DNA of 64,000 bases, taken from Clostridia bacterium (lineage in GTDB: Bacteria; Bacillota; Clostridia; Lachnospirales; Lachnospiraceae). Below are positions 8,991 through 18,699 of the stretch, piece after piece; position 1 is the stretch's first letter; each line of letters opens with the position of its first letter. Both the position numbers and the translations under genes were made by a program. The stretch is taken from contig CAJTFD010000005.1 in NCBI GenBank assembly GCA_910575625.1, positions 230,866 through 294,865 of the forward strand. Reading direction: 5' to 3'. Below the pieces are notes generated by a model. It was not told where the DNA came from and searched no databases. It saw only the letters and a program-made list of their open reading frames with translations.

Positions 8991-9152
8991 AGCGTGTCTT
9001 AAAACCCATTCACGCCACCTGCAAGCCCCACTTTGCGGCAGATCTGGCCCGCTTTCGGTCAGCGTAGCCCGCTGCGCCTTCCTCATTTGGGCCAGATCTT
9101 CCACAAATTGTGACTTACAGTTGACATAAAGCGGTTTTTAGACACACTCTAG
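8988..9152. repeat. MITE-like repeat family A, copy 1
   Basis: A ~163-bp element with terminal inverted repeats: AGAGCGTGTCTTAAAA at the left and TTTTTAGACACACTCT at the right. A central inverted pair flanks GTAGCCCGC. The reverse complement of the 35017-35182 copy aligns along the whole element. It interrupts the pilus-like operon between the 152-residue protein and the PilT-like gene. A second partial end (AGAGCGTGTTTGAAAAATCA) starts immediately after it at 9151. Confidence 0.8.
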
Positions 9153-9187
9153 AGCGTGTTTGAAAAATCATTCAAAGGAGTTTTAAA

Positions 9188-10243
9188 ATGGATATCCAAA
9201 CTATATTACAGCAGGCCGTATCCGAGAACGCTTCGGACGTGTTCATCGTAGCCGGGCTCCCTGTCTCCTTCCGGAAAAACGGCGTCATCTACAAAGTGAG
9301 CGGGGAACGTCTCCTGCCGCCGGACACAGAACTTCTGGTCAAAGAGATCTACAAACTGGCCGACGACCGGGATGTTTCATCCTTTGAGGCACACGGCGAC
9401 GATGATTTCTCTTTCGCCATCCCAGGCATTTCGCGTTTCCGCGTCTGCGCATACCGACAGCGCAGCGCATTATCGGCAGTCATCCGCATCATCACTTTCC
9501 AACTGCCGGACCCAAAAGAACTGGGGATACCGGATAGGATCATCGAGCTGGGCAATATGGACAACGGCATGGCCCTGATCACCGGCCCCGCCGGGAGCGG
9601 CAAGTCGACCACGCTGGCCTGTATCATCGACCAGATCAACAAGACACGGGAATCTCACATCATCACCCTGGAAGATCCCCTGGAATTCCTCCATCGGCAT
9701 GATAAGAGTATCGTCAGCCAGCGTGAGATCAACGTGGACACCGAAAACTATGTGACTGCCCTGCGGGCCGCCCTGCGCCAGAGTCCGGACGTGATCCTAT
9801 TGGGGGAGATGCGGGATTACGACACGATCAACGTGGCCATGACCGCCGCCGAGACCGGTCACCTGCTTCTGTCCACCCTGCACACGATCGGGGCGGCCAA
9901 CACCATCGACCGTATCATCGACGTCTTCCCCGCAAACCAGCAAAGACAGATTGCGATCCAGCTGGCTACCGTACTGAATGCAGTCGTCTCTCAGCAGCTT
10001 GTACCCACCCTGGACGGGCGGATGGTCCCGGCCTTCGAGATCATGAGCGTGACGCCGGCTATCCGCAATATGATCCGGGATAACAAGGTCCATCAGATCG
10101 AAGGGATCATCTATTCCTCAACGAAAGATGATATGATCTCCATGGACGGAAGCCTGCTGAAGCTGTATAAAAACAAAGTGATCAGCCGTGAGGCCGCACT
10201 GGCCCACGCCACAAATCCGGATATGCTGGGGAAAAAATTGTAA
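9188..10243 (+). CDS. PilT-like type IV pilus ATPase
   Basis: 351 residues, the normal size of PilT/PilU retraction ATPases of the GspE superfamily. Visible: an N-terminal PAS-like region, Walker A GPAGSGKSTT (about residues 136-145), the Asp box THII-TLEDPLEF, Walker B DVILLGEMRD and the His box AETGHLLLSTLHT. In a pilus system it hydrolyses ATP to power pilus disassembly and twitching. No separate assembly ATPase (PilB/GspE) is present here, so in this minimal operon it may be the only motor. It starts after CAAAGGAGTTTTAAA. Confidence 0.92.
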   Translation: MDIQTILQQAVSENASDVFIVAGLPVSFRKNGVIYKVSGERLLPPDTELLVKEIYKLADDRDVSSFEAHGDDDFSFAIPGISRFRVCAYRQRSALSAVIRIITFQLPDPKELGIPDRIIELGNMDNGMALITGPAGSGKSTTLACIIDQINKTRESHIITLEDPLEFLHRHDKSIVSQREINVDTENYVTALRAALRQSPDVILLGEMRDYDTINVAMTAAETGHLLLSTLHTIGAANTIDRIIDVFPANQQRQIAIQLATVLNAVVSQQLVPTLDGRMVPAFEIMSVTPAIRNMIRDNKVHQIEGIIYSSTKDDMISMDGSLLKLYKNKVISREAALAHATNPDMLGKKL

Positions 10244-10254
10244 AAAATCATATC

Positions 10255-10291
10255 AAAAAAGACCATCGAAATGCACCGATGGTCTTTTTTT
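10255..10291. terminator. Bidirectional terminator between pilT-like gene and glmS
   Basis: GACCATCG pairs with CGATGGTC; there are seven T residues after it on the plus strand and six A residues before it. It should end both the pilus-like operon and the convergent glmS transcript. Just beyond, at about 10310-10345, are three short direct repeats of a TTTTACACGC-like unit. Confidence 0.85.
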
Positions 10292-10343
10292 ACCAAAAAT
10301 ATGGGTATTTACTCTTTTACACGCTTTTACACGCTTTTATACT

Positions 10344-12182
10344 CTATTCCACGGTCACACTCTTCGCCAGATTCCGCGGCTTATCCACATCCAGTCCTTT
10401 CGCCAGGGAGACATAATAGGCCATCAGCTGTAAAGGGATCACCGCCAGGGACACCGCAAAATGCACATCCGTCTTCGGGACATACACGACAAAATCCGCC
10501 GTGTCCTCGATATTATAGTTCCCATACGTAGTCAGCCCCATCAGATACGCCCCGCGGCTCTTGCACTCCACCATATTGCTCACGGTCTTTTCATACAACG
10601 CCTGCTGGGTCAGCACTCCGATGACCAGCGTCCCGTCCTCGATCAAGGAGATCGTCCCGTGTTTCAGCTCACCGGCCGCGTAGGCTTCCGAATGGATGTA
10701 GCTGATCTCCTTCATCTTCAAGCTGCCTTCCAGGGAGATCGCATAGTCAACACCCCTGCCGATAAAGAAGATGTCTTTTTCCGCCGCCTGCTTCGCCGCA
10801 AACCATTGGATCCGCTCCTTGTCCTCGATGATCTTCGTGATCTTATCCGGCAGCGCCTCCAATTCCTCGATATAATAAGCATACTCTCCCTCGGTGATCG
10901 CATCCCGGATCTTTGCAAACTGAATAGCCAGCACGTAGCAGGCGATCAGCTGTGTGCTGTATGCCTTCGTGGTCGCCACCGCGATCTCCGGCCCCGCCAT
11001 CGTGTAGAACACCGTATCCGCCTCACGGGCGATGGATGAGCCCACCACATTTACGATGCCCAGGGTCTTGATGCCTTTTTCCTTCGCCTCGCGCAGGGCG
11101 GCCAGGCTGTCCGCGGTCTCCCCGGACTGGCTGATGACGATCACCAGCGCGTCTAGATCCAGCAGGGGACGCCGGTATCGGAACTCGGAGGCCAGCTCCA
11201 CCCGGACAGGGATCTTCGCCAGATCCTCGATCACATACTGCGCCGCTATCCCCACATGATAGGCCGATCCACAGGCGACGATGCAGATCTGACTGATCTT
11301 TTTCACATCCTCATCCGTGAGGCCCACATCCGCCAGATCCGCCCGGCCATCCTTGACCACGGAATGGAGAGTGTCCGCAACAGCTTTCGGCTGCTCATGG
11401 ATCTCTTTGATCATAAAATGCTCAAAACCCGATTTTTCCGCGGCTTCGGCATCCCACTGGATCTCCGTCAGCTCCTTCTGGATCTCATCGCCGTCCAGAT
11501 TGTAAAAAGTGACTTTCCCCTTCTGGAGCCTTCCGATCTCCATGTTCCCGATGTAATAGACATTCCGCGTGTATTTCAGGATGGCCGGGACATCGGAGGC
11601 CAGGTAGGACTCCCCGTCCGCCACGCCGAGTATCAGCGGACTCTCTTTCCGCGCCGCGTAGATCTCGCCGGGATACTCATGGAACATGACCGCCAGGGCG
11701 TAAGAGCCACGGATCCGCACCATCGCATGGTTGATCGCGTCCACAGGCGTCCCCAGATATTTCTTGTAGTAATAGTCGATGAGCTTGACAGCCACCTCGG
11801 TGTCTGTGTCTGAGTAGAACTGATAGCCCTTCCTGAGCAATTTATCCTTCAATTCCTGATAATTCTCTATGATCCCGTTGTGCACAGCGACAACGGAACA
11901 GTCGTCACTGTGATGGGGATGGGCGTTCCCTTCAGAGGGTTCCCCGTGGGTCGCCCACCTCGTGTGCCCGATCCCGCAGGTCCCGGCCATGGCCTGGCCG
12001 CTGTTTGTCTTTTCCGCCAGCACGGACAGCCGCCCTTTTGCCTTGACGACCTCGATCGCTGCATCGCCGTCCCGTACCGCCAGACCGGCCGAATCATAGC
12101 CCCGGTACTCCAGTTTTGATAACCCTTCCAACAATATGGGCGCCGCCTGCAGATCCCCTGTAAAACCTACTATTCCACACAT
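10344..12182 (-). CDS. glmS: Glutamine--fructose-6-phosphate aminotransferase (isomerising)
   Basis: GlmS makes glucosamine-6-phosphate from fructose-6-phosphate and glutamine, the entry to amino-sugar and cell-wall synthesis. The 612-residue protein starts MCGIVGF with the nucleophilic Cys2 of the N-terminal glutaminase domain, has HTRWATHGEPSEGNAHPH, and two SIS domains (SQSGETADSLAALREA; KHGTISLIE). It ends KSVTVE, as usual. It lies only 32 bp after the hybrid kinase gene, so they are probably cotranscribed. There is no room for a glmS ribozyme leader directly upstream, unlike many Firmicutes. Confidence 0.97.
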   Translation of the reverse strand: MCGIVGFTGDLQAAPILLEGLSKLEYRGYDSAGLAVRDGDAAIEVVKAKGRLSVLAEKTNSGQAMAGTCGIGHTRWATHGEPSEGNAHPHHSDDCSVVAVHNGIIENYQELKDKLLRKGYQFYSDTDTEVAVKLIDYYYKKYLGTPVDAINHAMVRIRGSYALAVMFHEYPGEIYAARKESPLILGVADGESYLASDVPAILKYTRNVYYIGNMEIGRLQKGKVTFYNLDGDEIQKELTEIQWDAEAAEKSGFEHFMIKEIHEQPKAVADTLHSVVKDGRADLADVGLTDEDVKKISQICIVACGSAYHVGIAAQYVIEDLAKIPVRVELASEFRYRRPLLDLDALVIVISQSGETADSLAALREAKEKGIKTLGIVNVVGSSIAREADTVFYTMAGPEIAVATTKAYSTQLIACYVLAIQFAKIRDAITEGEYAYYIEELEALPDKITKIIEDKERIQWFAAKQAAEKDIFFIGRGVDYAISLEGSLKMKEISYIHSEAYAAGELKHGTISLIEDGTLVIGVLTQQALYEKTVSNMVECKSRGAYLMGLTTYGNYNIEDTADFVVYVPKTDVHFAVSLAVIPLQLMAYYVSLAKGLDVDKPRNLAKSVTVE

Positions 12183-12214
12183 ATGTTTTAACTTTGATCC
12201 TTTCTCATCTATTT

Positions 12215-15200
12215 TTACAGCACCTGATCCAGTGTAGCAAACAGATTATCCACATCGATGGGTTTCGCGATATGCCCGTTCATCCCACTGCGCAGGGCCG
12301 CCTGCTTATCTTCATCGAAAGCGTTCGCCGTCATGGCGATGATCGGGATGGAGGCCAGTGTGCGGTCTTCTAATCTACGGATTTTTTTTGCCGCCTCATA
12401 ACCGTCCATCATGGGCATCTGGATATCCATGAGCACCAGCTGATAATAGCCATGTGCGGAGCTCCCCAGCATCTCCACGGCCTCCTGTCCGTTTTCCGCC
12501 ACCTCGATCGTAAATCCTGCCTCCTCCAGGATCGCCACAGCGATCTCCTGGTTCAGCTCATTGTCTTCCGCCAGCAAGATCCGCCCTGCATGGCGTCTCA
12601 CCGCCTCCGCGCCAGCCCTTTCCTCGCGCCGTTCTTCCCCATACACGATCGATTGCAGGCAGCTCTGCAGCTCCGAAAGGAACAGCGGTTTGCTGCAGAA
12701 CGCCGTGACCCCGGCTTCCACGGCCTCATCCTCGATATCTGACCAGTCGTAGGCCGTCAGGATGATGATCGGCACTTTATCTCCGGTCTCTTTGCGTATC
12801 CTGCGGGTGACCTCGACCCCGTTCATGTCCGGCAGCAGCCAGTCGATGATATACACACCGTATTCATCCCCCCGCATCGCCGCCTGGCGGGTGCGCAGCA
12901 CCGCTTCTTTCCCGGACAGAGTCCACTCCGCCCGCAGCCCGATCTGCTGGAGCATATACGATACGCTGTCACAAGTGTTAAAATCGTCGTCCGCCACCAA
13001 TGCCCTGCAGTTCCGCAGTTCCGGTATGTCCTGACTTCCCTTTTCACCCAGGTTGAGCCGGAATGTGAAAGCGACCGTCACCTCCGTGCCCACGCCCTGT
13101 TCACTGCTGACCTCGATCGAGCCGTTCATCATGTCCACGATATTCTTTGTGATCGCCATCCCCAGGCCAGTCCCCGGTATCCCGCTGATCGTGGTGGTGT
13201 TTTCCCGCTCAAAAGGCTCGAAGATGCGTGCTACAAACTCCTCGCTCATCCCGATGCCGTTATCCTTGATGTAAAACTCGTAATGCGCGCTGCCCGCCGG
13301 CGCACCGGCCTTCTCCCTGACCCGCATGCTCACCGTGCCGCCTGCGCCGGTGTATTTCACCGCGTTGCTCAATAGATTCAGGAGCACCTGGTTCAGCCGC
13401 AGTTTATCGCAATAGATCTCCTCATCAATGATATCCATGGCATCCATATACAGCTCAAGCTGCTTTGCATGGACGTCCGCCTGTATGATGTTGCGCAGCC
13501 CATGGAGGATCTCCGACAGGCTGCAGGGTTTTTCCTCCAGACGGATCTTGCCGCTCTCGATACGGCTCATATCCAGCACATCGTTGATCAGACTCAGCAG
13601 ATGGTTCCCCGAAGTCATGATCTTCTTTAAGTATTCCTCCACCTGCCCTTTATTATCAATATGCGTGATCGCCAGAGCTGTGAAACCTACGATCGCATTC
13701 ATCGGCGTGCGGATATCGTGGGACATATTGGATAAAAACAGACTCTTCGCCTTGCTGGCCCGGTTGGCCTGCTGGAGCGCATCCTCCAACAAGCCCTTCT
13801 TCTCCATCTCCTCCCGGATCTCCTCATCCACGCTGCGCAGCCCCAGGACGATCCCATGATCCGCAGCCCAGTTCCCCGCGCGGACTGCTTTCATCTGAAA
13901 ATACTCGACTGCCCCATCCTGGCAAGTCCGGTAATTCATGTAATAAAGTTTCTTCTCCGACAGTTCCTTTTTCAGCTGATCCAGAGAAAAAGCCTGCAGC
14001 AGCATCTCCCGATCTTCCTCGTGCACGAATGTCTCTATATAACAGCTCATGCTCTTTTTAAGCGACAGATGCTCCCCCTGGAAGATCGGGTTGAAGAGAT
14101 GCCCTTGCCCGTCATCGTTGCGCAGGGTCTGGCCCATACCTAAATCCAAGTCGAAAAAGCACACCAGGTTGTAGTCGATCCCCAGCGCCTGGACCAGTTC
14201 CATCTGGCGCATCTCCCTCTTCTGCTCCTGTTTCTTCTGGGCCGTACAGTCCAGGATAAAACGCTGGTAGAATAATTCACCGTCTCTCTCCAGGAGCTTC
14301 ACATTTCCTGTAACATGCAGGATATCCCCATTCTTGTGCTGGACGCGGTACTCAATGCTGTTGTTGTCGCCCGCTTTTTTCAGGCCCCCGATCAGCTCAC
14401 AGAGGCTTTCTTTGTCCTCGCCCATTACAGAGGCCGCGACCGTATCAAATCCGTCCTCCTCCATCTCCCTCTGTGAGTCATATCCCAGAAGTTCCAGCGC
14501 CGCCCTGTTGATGCTCAAGACCCGCTTCCCATCCAGGGAATGGCAGATGATCCCGCAGTCCATCGTGGTGAAGATCGTCTCCAGCGTCTGGCTCTTCCGG
14601 AGGAGTTCCTCCTCATAGGCCCTCTCCTGCGTCACGTCGATGCCCACGCCTACCGTCCCCATCACTTCCCCGTCCAGGTCGTACAGCGGTGACTTATAGG
14701 TGGTGAGCGTCCGCAGCCCCTCCCCGGTCTGGATGACCTCCTCGGCTATAAAGGTCTCCTTCCGCTCCATAACTTGGCGTTCCGACTCGATACAGGCTGG
14801 ATCATCCTCTTCCACATCCCAGATATAGGCGTGGCCGCGACCTTCCACCTGCTCTTTCCGCTTGTTGACTGTCTGGCAGAAGCTGTCATTGACTTTTCGG
14901 TGGATCCCGTCTTTATCTTTGAACCAGATCAGCGTAGGTATATTGTTGATCGCCGCAGCCAAATACTGCTCCGTCTGCCAAAAATCTTTCTCCATCTTGC
15001 AGGCCCGCTGCCATCCGAGGAACCGGAATCTCACCTCCTCATCCGACATGGGCATGATCCACATATCCCTGACCGCTGAAAGATCCTCCGCCAAAAGCGT
15101 GCGCTGCCCTTCCCCCACCAATAAGATCAGTTCCGCATGATCCCCTTTGGCCGCGGCCAGGATCCGGACCGCATCCCTCGCATCCATATCCCGCAGGTCC

Positions 15201-15358
15201 GCCAGGATCACATCCGCCCATGCCGCCAACGCCGCATCCACCTCGGCGCTCCCCATAAACTCATGGGTAAAATGTTCAAGAGGAGACATTCCCTTTATGA
15301 TCTCAAATACCCTGTGCGGACGGCCTGCTAGGTAAAACCGCATATGACAATGATACAT
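12215..15358 (-). CDS. Hybrid sensor histidine kinase with two receiver domains
   Basis: 1,047 residues, no obvious transmembrane helix, so probably a cytoplasmic sensor. In order: an N-terminal receiver-like fold lacking a clear phosphorylation motif (about 1-110), a PAS domain (NNIPTLIWFKDKDG), a second PAS domain (TTMDCGIICHSLDGKR), a third PAS-like region, HisKA with phospho-acceptor histidine NMSHDIRTPMNA, HATPase_c (DNGIGMSEEF, GTGLGMAI), then two receivers (first with IIDWLLPDMNG, second with LMDIQMPMMDG). No output or HPt domain is present. The signal and target are unknown; it precedes glmS by 32 bp. Confidence 0.93.
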   Translation of the reverse strand: MYHCHMRFYLAGRPHRVFEIIKGMSPLEHFTHEFMGSAEVDAALAAWADVILADLRDMDARDAVRILAAAKGDHAELILLVGEGQRTLLAEDLSAVRDMWIMPMSDEEVRFRFLGWQRACKMEKDFWQTEQYLAAAINNIPTLIWFKDKDGIHRKVNDSFCQTVNKRKEQVEGRGHAYIWDVEEDDPACIESERQVMERKETFIAEEVIQTGEGLRTLTTYKSPLYDLDGEVMGTVGVGIDVTQERAYEEELLRKSQTLETIFTTMDCGIICHSLDGKRVLSINRAALELLGYDSQREMEEDGFDTVAASVMGEDKESLCELIGGLKKAGDNNSIEYRVQHKNGDILHVTGNVKLLERDGELFYQRFILDCTAQKKQEQKREMRQMELVQALGIDYNLVCFFDLDLGMGQTLRNDDGQGHLFNPIFQGEHLSLKKSMSCYIETFVHEEDREMLLQAFSLDQLKKELSEKKLYYMNYRTCQDGAVEYFQMKAVRAGNWAADHGIVLGLRSVDEEIREEMEKKGLLEDALQQANRASKAKSLFLSNMSHDIRTPMNAIVGFTALAITHIDNKGQVEEYLKKIMTSGNHLLSLINDVLDMSRIESGKIRLEEKPCSLSEILHGLRNIIQADVHAKQLELYMDAMDIIDEEIYCDKLRLNQVLLNLLSNAVKYTGAGGTVSMRVREKAGAPAGSAHYEFYIKDNGIGMSEEFVARIFEPFERENTTTISGIPGTGLGMAITKNIVDMMNGSIEVSSEQGVGTEVTVAFTFRLNLGEKGSQDIPELRNCRALVADDDFNTCDSVSYMLQQIGLRAEWTLSGKEAVLRTRQAAMRGDEYGVYIIDWLLPDMNGVEVTRRIRKETGDKVPIIILTAYDWSDIEDEAVEAGVTAFCSKPLFLSELQSCLQSIVYGEERREERAGAEAVRRHAGRILLAEDNELNQEIAVAILEEAGFTIEVAENGQEAVEMLGSSAHGYYQLVLMDIQMPMMDGYEAAKKIRRLEDRTLASIPIIAMTANAFDEDKQAALRSGMNGHIAKPIDVDNLFATLDQVL

Positions 15359-15387
15359 CCCTGTTTCCCCCTAATTCCATGATAAAG

Positions 15388-15428
15388 AAAGTCCGTTGCC
15401 TCTGCGCTCCGGGACTTTCAATAGTAAA
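15388..15428. repeat. Truncated copy of the ~200-bp repeat near dapA
   Basis: The hairpin GAAAGTCC...GGGACTTTC followed by AATAGTAAAA matches the end of the 46.8-47.2 kb repeats (CGGGACTTTCATAGTAAA). As at 47.2 kb, it directly abuts a terminator hairpin. Only the ~40-bp end is present here. Confidence 0.5.
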
Positions 15429-15473
15429 AAAGCTCTCCGCGCAGGGTCACCACCCTGCAGCAGAGAGAGCTTT
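15427..15473 (-). terminator. Terminator of the chemotaxis receptor gene
   Basis: Read on the minus strand: AAGCTCTCTCTGCTGCAGGG, loop, CCCTGCGCGGAGAGCTTTTTT. A long stem with a T-run lies just after the stop codon of the MCP gene at 15487. Confidence 0.8.
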
Positions 15474-15486
15474 CATCCATAGTGGC

Positions 15487-17424
15487 TTAATATTTGGAAA
15501 AATCGTCCTGAAAATGTATTTCCCCCACTTGATCCCTGATCTCCGGACTGAGTGCAGCTTCCGCTTCAAAATCCTGTTCTGGTTCAGGCACTGGTGTTGA
15601 CCACTGCTTTGGCGCCGGACTCATCTCGAATTTCGGCTGTGCCTTTACCGGAGCCGGAGCAGCCGCCTTGATAGAAGACCTTGGAGCCGCCACTGGTTTC
15701 CTCATCGCGCTTATGCCGCTGTCTTCACTGTTGCGGAATGTAAATCTGGCGAGCAGATCATGCAGCAGACGAGCCTGTCCGGAAAGCTCCTCGCTGGCCG
15801 CCGCACTCTCTTGTGCTGTCGCTGAGTTCGTCTGCACAACGCTGGCGATCTGATCGATCCCCACTGTGATCTGTGAGATGGATTCCGCCTGCGATGTGGA
15901 TGCCTTTGATATATCGTTGATGATGCCCACGACTTCTTCCGAATCAGATACCACTTCCTGTACAGAAGCTGCCGTCTCACTGGCGATCTTCGTTCCATTT
16001 TCAACCGCCTGGATCGCGCTCTCGATCAGGGCTGTCGTATTGCTTGCCGCTTCCGCACTCTTTCCTGCCAGGCTGCGCACTTCATCGGCAACAACAGCAA
16101 AACCTTTTCCGGCTGTCCCGGCCCTGGCTGCCTCTACAGCTGCATTCAGCGCTAAGATATTGGTCTGGAACGCGATATCCTCGATCGTCTTGATGATCTT
16201 ACCGATCTCGTTTGAAGCCGCACTGATCTTATCCATAGCCTGGATCATCTCAGCCATCTGGCTGTTGCTCTCGCTGAGTTTCATACCCATGCGGTTCGCA
16301 CGCATGCTGGCATCTTCTGCGCTCTTCGCGTTGCTATTGACATTCTGGGAGATACCAGTGAGCGTAGCCGCCAATTCTTCCACTGAACTTGCCTGTTCCG
16401 TCGCCCCCTGTGAGAGTGCCTGAGAACCGTCTGAAACCTGGTCTGCACTCAGATCCACCTGTTCTGTCGCTGAATTGATCTGGTTGAGTGTATCATTCAG
16501 ACTGCGCGCGATCATCCGCAGAGCGTCTATCACAAGCTCAAAATCACCTTGGTATGATTCCGGACAAGTACTATGTACATCGAAATTCCCATCTGCCATC
16601 CCGCGCAGGATCTGTTCCTCATCATGTATGATCGCCTGCAGGGAATCCACGATAGCCTGGGTGGATATGGATAGGACCTCCGTCTCATCATGGTTCTTCA
16701 CTGTGGGCACCGGTGAATTAAGGTCACCTTGCGCCAAAAGACGCAGACGTTCCGCACACTGCTTGATCGGTATCGCCACGTCCTTGGACACTTTGCGGGA
16801 TATGAGCGCCGACAATATCATCGAGACAACGATGATCGTTACGCTTAAGATCGTGCTGTTCCTCGCCAGTTTGGATGATTCCGTCATACTCCTGGCCGCA
16901 GCGTCCGCCTTGGAATCCATGATCGTGGACAGATTTGCGAATGATCTATCATAGAGAGGATCCACCTCTTCCCGGCACTGTGCAAACAGATTCCCCATCT
17001 CGATGCTGCTCACATCGTGCGCCCGCTCGATGTATTCATCGACCGCTTTTTTATACTCCTCCAGGTTCACTTCCCATTCTGAAAAAGCCTGTTGGCTGGC
17101 CTCTGTGAGCAGGGTCGGTTTTACCTGCTCCATATACTCTTCTGTCTTCGTAAGATTTTCACGCAGCTCATCCTCCAGCTGCACTTTCAACTCCGCATCT
17201 GACGAATTGATGATATCGTGGATGCCGCGCCTAGTCGCCGTAAACGCTACCCCCGCATAGCCCACATCGCCCAGAGGGAGTCCATACGAAGTCAGCGCCT
17301 CAGAATACGCCCTGTTCACCTGCCTGATACCTGTCAGCCCTGTGATACCCGATACGATCGCCAACATAGTGACCAGAAAAAAAGCAACGACTATCTTTCT
17401 CCTAAGGTTCATTTTTTTGATCAT
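15487..17424 (-). CDS. Methyl-accepting chemotaxis protein
   Basis: A membrane chemoreceptor of about 645 residues. An N-terminal transmembrane helix ([20 protein letters not shown]) is followed by a helical 4HB-type sensory region, a second transmembrane helix (about 190-210, [16 protein letters not shown]), HAMP, and a long coiled-coil signalling domain with the conserved hairpin tip around [19 protein letters not shown] and [16 protein letters not shown] Pro/Ala-rich C-terminal tail follows. I chose the ATG at 17424 ([10 protein letters not shown]), which has GGAGG/AGGAG upstream; an ATG 24 bp earlier is possible. No che operon is in the window. Confidence 0.94.
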   Translation of the reverse strand: MIKKMNLRRKIVVAFFLVTMLAIVSGITGLTGIRQVNRAYSEALTSYGLPLGDVGYAGVAFTATRRGIHDIINSSDAELKVQLEDELRENLTKTEEYMEQVKPTLLTEASQQAFSEWEVNLEEYKKAVDEYIERAHDVSSIEMGNLFAQCREEVDPLYDRSFANLSTIMDSKADAAARSMTESSKLARNSTILSVTIIVVSMILSALISRKVSKDVAIPIKQCAERLRLLAQGDLNSPVPTVKNHDETEVLSISTQAIVDSLQAIIHDEEQILRGMADGNFDVHSTCPESYQGDFELVIDALRMIARSLNDTLNQINSATEQVDLSADQVSDGSQALSQGATEQASSVEELAATLTGISQNVNSNAKSAEDASMRANRMGMKLSESNSQMAEMIQAMDKISAASNEIGKIIKTIEDIAFQTNILALNAAVEAARAGTAGKGFAVVADEVRSLAGKSAEAASNTTALIESAIQAVENGTKIASETAASVQEVVSDSEEVVGIINDISKASTSQAESISQITVGIDQIASVVQTNSATAQESAAASEELSGQARLLHDLLARFTFRNSEDSGISAMRKPVAAPRSSIKAAAPAPVKAQPKFEMSPAPKQWSTPVPEPEQDFEAEAALSPEIRDQVGEIHFQDDFSKY

Positions 17425-17621
17425 GTCTCCTACCTGCCTCCATAACATTAATATTATTTTAGGATCCGTCCGTCAAAAACGCGAAAAGCCTTTTATACTG
17501 CCGTATGTGTTTTCAGCGGTCTGATCATTTTAAAAAAAATGCTCGTACATAGATATACAAGATTTATATCGACAAAAACCCAAAAAAAATAAGAGGTTTT
17601 TGAAATAAATTTAAATCCAAC

Positions 17622-17650
17622 TTTACAATCGGATCCTCATCTACTATAAT
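17622..17650 (+). promoter_or_regulatory. Sigma-70 promoter of the phosphopantetheinyl transferase gene
   Basis: TTTACA (17622-17627) and TATAAT (17645-17650) with the ideal 17-bp spacer, 37 bp upstream of the start codon. Confidence 0.75.
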
Positions 17651-17687
17651 AACACAAACAGCAGATTTTTCAAGGAAAGGTGTATCT

Positions 17688-18353
17688 ATGGTCTACACTT
17701 GGATCGGGGATGTCCGCCCCCTTTTGCAGGGATCTTGCTATACAAAATACTGGCGGCAGCTCCCGGAGCACCGCCGGGAGAAAGCCGACCGGTATCGTTT
17801 TCCCATGGGACGGGCCTTGAGCGCGGGCGTCTGGATCCTGTGGCAGCAGGCCAGGCGCGCGCTGGACCTGCCGCCGGACACCCCTTTTAACCTATCCCAC
17901 TCCGGATATTACGCCCTATGCGCGGCTGCGGACGGCACACACAGGATGGATGGACCTGTCCGATCCGAGGGACCGATCCAGGTGGGCTGCGATGTGGAAC
18001 AGATCACAGCCTATCGGGACGGGATCGCGCGGCGGTTCTTCTGCCCCAGGGAATACGCCCACATCCAGGCCCAAAAAGACCCGGACGTACAGCGGCAGCT
18101 CTTCTTCCGCTACTGGGTGTTAAAAGAAAGTTTTATGAAAGCCACGCGTCAGGGCATGGCGATGGGACTCGACTCTTTCTGCCTGGATGTGGCGGATGCT
18201 GCAGACGGAGCGGATCCCGTTCTGCACTCCTGCCCCGGCCCTTATGAACGGGGATCTTATCATTTCCGGGAATTTGATCTGGGCTCATACCGGGCAGCGG
18301 TCTGTTCCACAGATCCGACGATCGCCCCCCTGCTGCACTGGATCACCTTTTAG
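17688..18353 (+). CDS. 4'-phosphopantetheinyl transferase (Sfp-type)
   Basis: This 221-residue enzyme would transfer the phosphopantetheine arm of CoA to a carrier-protein serine. It has the two signature motifs of the Sfp superfamily: GCDVEQI (about residues 103-109, metal-binding Asp and Glu) and RYWVLKESFMKATRQGM (about 143-159). Also seen is NLSHSGYYALCA, the usual NxSHS segment. Its two-domain length is typical of Sfp types, which modify peptide or polyketide synthases, rather than the 120-residue AcpS. No NRPS or PKS gene is in the window, so its carrier protein is elsewhere. Confidence 0.9.
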   Translation: MVYTWIGDVRPLLQGSCYTKYWRQLPEHRREKADRYRFPMGRALSAGVWILWQQARRALDLPPDTPFNLSHSGYYALCAAADGTHRMDGPVRSEGPIQVGCDVEQITAYRDGIARRFFCPREYAHIQAQKDPDVQRQLFFRYWVLKESFMKATRQGMAMGLDSFCLDVADAADGADPVLHSCPGPYERGSYHFREFDLGSYRAAVCSTDPTIAPLLHWITF

Positions 18354-18355
18354 GA

Positions 18356-18616
18356 TCACGCGTCCCTCCCCTTGAGACATTGATCCTCTTTGATCTCCAC
18401 CAGGATGATATCCTCCCCGATCTGACAGATACAGCACCAGGGGATGATGTATTCGCTGTCCCTCCCCAGAAAGCCAAAGACGCGGCCCGGGCCGGGCAGG
18501 ATGAGGGCAGTCAAGTTCCCCGTCTTCGGGTCAAATTCCACATCTATAGGGCAGCCCAGGCTCTTACAGGTACAGGTATTGATGACCTCTTTTTGCTTTA
18601 ACTCACATACCCGCAT
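18356..18616 (-). CDS. YlmC/YmxH family sporulation protein (PRC-barrel)
   Basis: 86 residues, a single PRC-barrel domain. Seen are MRVCELKQKEVINTCTCKSL at the N-terminus and the family block GCPIDVEFDPKTGNLTALILP. YlmC/YmxH proteins are conserved in spore-forming Firmicutes; their molecular role is unclear. The stop is 2 bp from the convergent phosphopantetheinyl transferase stop, leaving no space for separate terminators. It diverges from nrdR. Confidence 0.9.
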   Translation of the reverse strand: MRVCELKQKEVINTCTCKSLGCPIDVEFDPKTGNLTALILPGPGRVFGFLGRDSEYIIPWCCICQIGEDIILVEIKEDQCLKGRDA

Positions 18617-18699
18617 GGAAAATATCCTTTTAAAAATATCTTTTCATAAGTAACTATATGGGCGCGTGTTCCAAAAGAGTACGATATAGGAGGCAATAT

